Below, one piece after another: positions 4,994-7,355 of a stretch of DNA of 7,355 bases. Both the position numbers and the translations under genes were made by a program. The DNA comes from an uncultured beta proteobacterium (GTDB lineage Bacteria; Pseudomonadota; Gammaproteobacteria; Burkholderiales; Rhodocyclaceae): positions 1 through 7,355 of the forward strand of contig CAIWVX010000195.1 in NCBI GenBank assembly GCA_903916205.1, written 5' to 3'. Within the stretch, counting starts at the first letter, position 1. Each line of letters begins with the position of its first letter. Under the pieces are notes generated by a model that did not search any database, was not told the DNA's origin, and worked only from the letters and a program-made list of their open reading frames with translations.

Positions 4994-5878
4994 TCATTGT
5001 CGCAATCTGGATGGTCCCGGCAAATCCTCGACAGCCAATACAAAACCTCTTGGTTTGAAGCCCAAGTCCCGCACAGCCTCTGAATGATCAAACACCAAAT
5101 CCCGGTTCATCCGCTCTGCCATTGCCGCAGACCATTGTCGATACCTCGGCAAGCAACGCAGCAAGGTCACCGCTAAGCGAAACACCCAAAACGGCACAGT
5201 CAGTAAACACGGTCGTCGGCCAAGGGCAATAAACACACGCGCAACCATGTCACGATAAGTGAGCGTCTCGCCTCCAGAAATGTTGTAAGCGCGATTTCCC
5301 ACGGCAACTGTCTGCAAAGCGGAAAAACAGGCCGTCGCTACATCCTCGACGTGAATGGGCTGGCGCAAACCTTCGGATAAACCGAGCACAGGAAAAAAAC
5401 TAAAGCGCCGAATAAATCGTGCGATCTCGCTAATGTTCTTATCTTGCCCCAATCCGTAGATCAACGTAGGCCGCAAAATCACGCACTCGATGCCATGGCT
5501 ATTTGCCCACGCCACAAAACGGTCTTCAGCTTCGATCAGGCGCTCCGCCGCCGCAATCTCCGCCGTGTCGCCAGAGCCGATTTTTGTGAAGCGACTGGTG
5601 GAAGAGAGCGCCACAACACGGTGTGCGCCAGAGGCTTCAATGAGTGAAAAATGTTCCGACAAAATCCAAATAGGCGCAACACAAATCCAGCCATCCAGTT
5701 GATCTATCTTCGCAGAGCGTGACTCAGACAAGTTGCGCCAAACAATACCCGCGTCCACCGAGTTAATTGGCTGCCTAGAAAACGCACAAACCTGAGCGCC
5801 ACTATGGATCAACAACGGAATCAAACATTTGCCGACAAGGCTAGTCGCACCGAGCAGGCCAACCCTACGGTCAGTCAC
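4994..5878 (-). CDS. NAD-dependent epimerase/dehydratase-like protein (atypical SDR)
   Basis: This 294-residue protein starts at GTG (5876-5878), which overlaps the end of the glycosyltransferase before it by eight bases (GTGACTGA), so translation is probably coupled. The N-terminus VGLLGATSLVGK is a Rossmann dinucleotide-binding loop; Ser13 stands where the third glycine of GxxGxxG is usual. Further family motifs are VVALSSTSRFTK (88-99), LRPTLIYGLGQD (135-146), QPIHVEDVA (173-181) and YNISGGETLTYRDMV (198-212). The catalytic YxxxK of extended SDRs is not seen; the region reads TAEIAAAERLIEAE. It may therefore bind NAD(P) but work differently from a standard sugar epimerase, as atypical SDRs do. 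Beside glycosyltransferases it probably acts in nucleotide-sugar or lipid-linked glycan synthesis (inference). Substrate cannot be told. Confidence 0.8.
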   Translation of the reverse strand: MTDRRVGLLGATSLVGKCLIPLLIHSGAQVCAFSRQPINSVDAGIVWRNLSESRSAKIDQLDGWICVAPIWILSEHFSLIEASGAHRVVALSSTSRFTKIGSGDTAEIAAAERLIEAEDRFVAWANSHGIECVILRPTLIYGLGQDKNISEIARFIRRFSFFPVLGLSEGLRQPIHVEDVATACFSALQTVAVGNRAYNISGGETLTYRDMVARVFIALGRRPCLLTVPFWVFRLAVTLLRCLPRYRQWSAAMAERMNRDLVFDHSEAVRDLGFKPRGFVLAVEDLPGPSRLRQ

Positions 5879-6791
5879 GGACTAACCCCAACTTTCGCCC
5901 AATATACTTAGACGAGTAGTAAGTAAAAACTAAGCCAAACCGCAACCAAACACCTACCGTAACCAACCCCATCAACACGCCTGGATACTGGTAGCGAAAG
6001 AACTTACGATAAAATCGCAACATCCCCTTGTGCTTATGCCACTCCACAAAGACCCGTCGATGGTGACTGCATGCACCTTTCTCATGCACAATCCTAGCGC
6101 TGGGTACAAATAAGATTTTTAAATCCATACGTTGAAAACGCATGCACAAATCCAGATCTTCGCAGTGTAAAAAGTAAGCCTCATCCCAGAAACCGACTTT
6201 TTCCAACGCGTGACGTGACATTAACATGCATGCGCCCGATATAGCCTCGACCTCAACAGGCGCTGCGGGTAATGGCTGTTTGTGCAGGTAAAAGTCGTAG
6301 AACAACCGAGGCCATCGGTCAGAAAAATGCGCAAAGCCCGTGGCTCGTACAAAAGATCGCCAAGGGGTAGGAACGGCGCGACGAGCCCCGCCTTGTTCCG
6401 TTCCATCAGGTTCAACCAGCAATCCACCCACCATGCCGACATTCTCAAACAAATCCGTCGCTTCAAGCATCCTCTGCACCGCGTCTGCAGAAAGCACGCA
6501 ATCCGGATTTAAAAAGAGAAAATGACTGCCAGTAGCGACTCTCACACCAATATTGCATGCCGTAGCAAAGCCAAGATTCGAATCATTTTTGATGATCTTG
6601 ATATGTGGCCATTGGGAAGCTATTGCGACCGTGCTGAAGTCAGCAGAAGCGTTATCAACGATGATCACTTCAGCAGACTGGCTCAAAACAGAGGCCACAC
6701 AACGGGATAACAAGGCCCCCGCGTTGTAGTTAACAATGATCACCGAAACGGTTTGATCCACTGAAGTAAATGCTTTATTCGAATCCTGCAA
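5871..6791 (-). CDS. Family 2 glycosyltransferase (WbbL/rhamnosyltransferase-like)
   Basis: This GT2 enzyme would transfer a sugar from a nucleotide-sugar donor to a growing surface glycan at the inner face of the membrane. I choose a TTG start at 6789-6791, giving 306 residues. It has a strong ribosome-binding site (AGGAGAAGG, 6796-6804) and the GT-A fold begins 14 residues later. The longer frame back to 6914 has no homology in its first ~40 residues and would overlap the gene before it. Motifs from the TTG: TVSVIIVNYNAG (14-25), VDNAS (45-49), NLGF, LNPDC (94-98, the metal/donor Asp region), AISGACMLMSR and CEDLDLCMRF (210-219, with the catalytic-region acid). A hydrophobic segment near the C-terminus (about 270-292, LMGLVTVGVWLRFGLVF) may anchor it. 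It is followed, with an eight-base overlap, by the epimerase-like gene. Rhamnosyltransferase is the closest family name; the sugar is not known. Confidence 0.85.
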   Translation of the reverse strand: MQDSNKAFTSVDQTVSVIIVNYNAGALLSRCVASVLSQSAEVIIVDNASADFSTVAIASQWPHIKIIKNDSNLGFATACNIGVRVATGSHFLFLNPDCVLSADAVQRMLEATDLFENVGMVGGLLVEPDGTEQGGARRAVPTPWRSFVRATGFAHFSDRWPRLFYDFYLHKQPLPAAPVEVEAISGACMLMSRHALEKVGFWDEAYFLHCEDLDLCMRFQRMDLKILFVPSARIVHEKGACSHHRRVFVEWHKHKGMLRFYRKFFRYQYPGVLMGLVTVGVWLRFGLVFTYYSSKYIGRKLGLVRD

Positions 6792-6792
6792 G

Positions 6793-7302
6793 CTACCTTC
6801 TCCTAGGTAGAAAACGCTTGTCGAGTGCTCGCCAAATTTCGCCGATAGAAACAACCCGCGCTTTTTGAATTTTCTGCCGTTTGCGCCACATCTTCGGCAA
6901 GCCCAAAAGAGCATCCCATTTGGCTCGCAGAATCACACCCCCCTGACCGCGCAGCGCAAACCAGACGATGCTGACCAAATTAAGCGCCACATGCAAGTAT
7001 AATAACACCCAGAATAACAAACCCGGCATATCTTTAATAAACGTCCACACCAAATTGCGATGCCCGTGATAGACAGAAAAATCACTATTTTTACCTCCCG
7101 TGGTGCCGGAGCCGACGTGAAGCACCACAGACTGCGGCACATAAAGGCAGCGGTATCCCGCAAGCCGCAAGCGAAAACCGAGATCAACATCTTCCACGTA
7201 ACAGAAAAAATCCTCGTCAAAACCACCTACTTGGAGGAGTGCGCTGCGACGATACAAAGCTGCCGCAGCACAGGGAGAAACCATGTTGCAACACATCTTC
7301 AA
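6793..7302 (-). pseudogene. N-terminally truncated family 2 glycosyltransferase
   Basis: Up to 169 residues can be read from a TTG at 7302; ATG at 7284 is another possible start. Only the C-terminal half of a GT2 enzyme is present: SPCAAAALYRRSALLQVGGF, then DEDFFCYVEDVDLGFRLRLA, YVPQSVVLHVGSGTTGG, and a hydrophobic segment LLFWVLLYLHVALNLVSIVW. These match the acceptor-side motifs (EDVDL) and membrane-associated tail of WbbL-like enzymes. The nucleotide-sugar half, with VNYN, DNxS and NPD motifs, is missing. The frame stays open to the window edge, but beyond about 7284 it reads as unrelated Ala/Cys/Lys-rich sequence, antisense to a signal-peptide gene on plus. I infer a 5' truncation by rearrangement or an assembly join. 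The stop at 6793 lies just before the next gene, as in an operon. A functional short protein cannot be ruled out. Confidence 0.65.
6796..6804 (-). promoter_or_regulatory. Strong ribosome-binding site for a TTG start
   Basis: AGGAGAAGG on the minus strand lies inside the last codons of the preceding gene and four bases before TTG at 6791. It decides the start of the family 2 glycosyltransferase and indicates that the two genes are translated together. Confidence 0.65.
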
Positions 7303-7355
7303 ACACGCCGCTGCGGCACTGACCTTACTGGCCTTTAGCTCTATGGCGATGGCTG
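7283..7355 (+). CDS. Start of an exported protein (runs off right edge)
   Basis: An ATG at 7283 follows AGGGAG (7272-7277) with a 5-base gap, a good ribosome-binding site. The 24 visible residues are a textbook Sec signal peptide: MLQHIFKH with a lysine, a hydrophobic core AAAALTLLAF, then SSMAMA with an AxA cleavage site. The mature protein lies outside the window, so its role is unknown. The gene begins within the antiparallel frame of the truncated glycosyltransferase, and its ribosome-binding site falls within codons that still look like glycosyltransferase (Ser-Pro-Cys). No separate promoter region is present between them. Confidence 0.65.
   Translation, partial: MLQHIFKHAAAALTLLAFSSMAMA

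Noticed and set aside
4871..5083. Plus-strand 70-codon frame between permease and epimerase
   Set aside because: It reads the metallopeptidase remnant in the wrong frame and overlaps the epimerase 3' end. The homologous frame is the one starting at 4863.
7060..7338. Plus-strand 92-codon frame at the right end
   Set aside because: It is antisense to the conserved glycosyltransferase motifs. The credible plus-strand gene here starts at 7283 in another frame.
1..7355. CRISPR array, tRNA, rRNA or insertion sequence
   Set aside because: No regularly spaced repeats, no cloverleaf with a conserved T loop, and no transposase or flanking terminal repeats were seen.

Overview
The window looks like proteobacterial DNA, most likely gammaproteobacterial. 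Coding density is high and base composition is moderately GC-rich. Gene types are those of a Gram-negative cell: a Sec-exported outer-membrane barrel protein, a periplasmic metal-binding protein with an AHA cleavage site, a large secreted adhesin and surface-polysaccharide enzymes. I cannot name the species. No tRNA, rRNA, CRISPR array or complete insertion sequence is visible.

Layout. Bases 1-854 (minus strand) hold the first 284 residues of a large secreted, adhesin-like protein that runs off the left edge. Bases 855-1295 are an AT-rich divergent intergenic region with several inverted repeats, one of them terminator-like. Bases 1296-4811 (plus strand) form a compact metal-uptake cluster: a small exported His/Cys-containing protein resembling DUF2946, an outer-membrane porin with an N-terminal coiled coil, a ZnuA-type substrate-binding protein, and a ZnuB-type ABC-3 permease whose start overlaps the end of the binding-protein gene. 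Together they give a route from outer membrane through periplasm to inner membrane, probably for zinc. The cluster has no ATPase gene, so a ZnuC must come from elsewhere or the importer does not work.

Bases 4863-4958 hold what I read as the 3' remnant of a YpfJ-type neutral zinc metallopeptidase gene, cut off at its 5' side close to the end of the metal cluster. Bases 4994-7302 (minus strand) are a surface-glycan group: the C-terminal part of one family 2 glycosyltransferase, then a complete family 2 glycosyltransferase probably starting at TTG, then an NAD-dependent epimerase/dehydratase-like protein with a GTG start that overlaps the gene before it.

At the right edge, a plus-strand gene with a good ribosome-binding site and a clear signal peptide starts at 7283, inside the reading frame of the truncated glycosyltransferase. 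This breakpoint and the metallopeptidase remnant suggest that the region has been rearranged, with the glycan genes lying between two broken genes. The most interesting points are the ATPase-less metal cluster with its own porin and small His/Cys protein, and the two broken-gene junctions.
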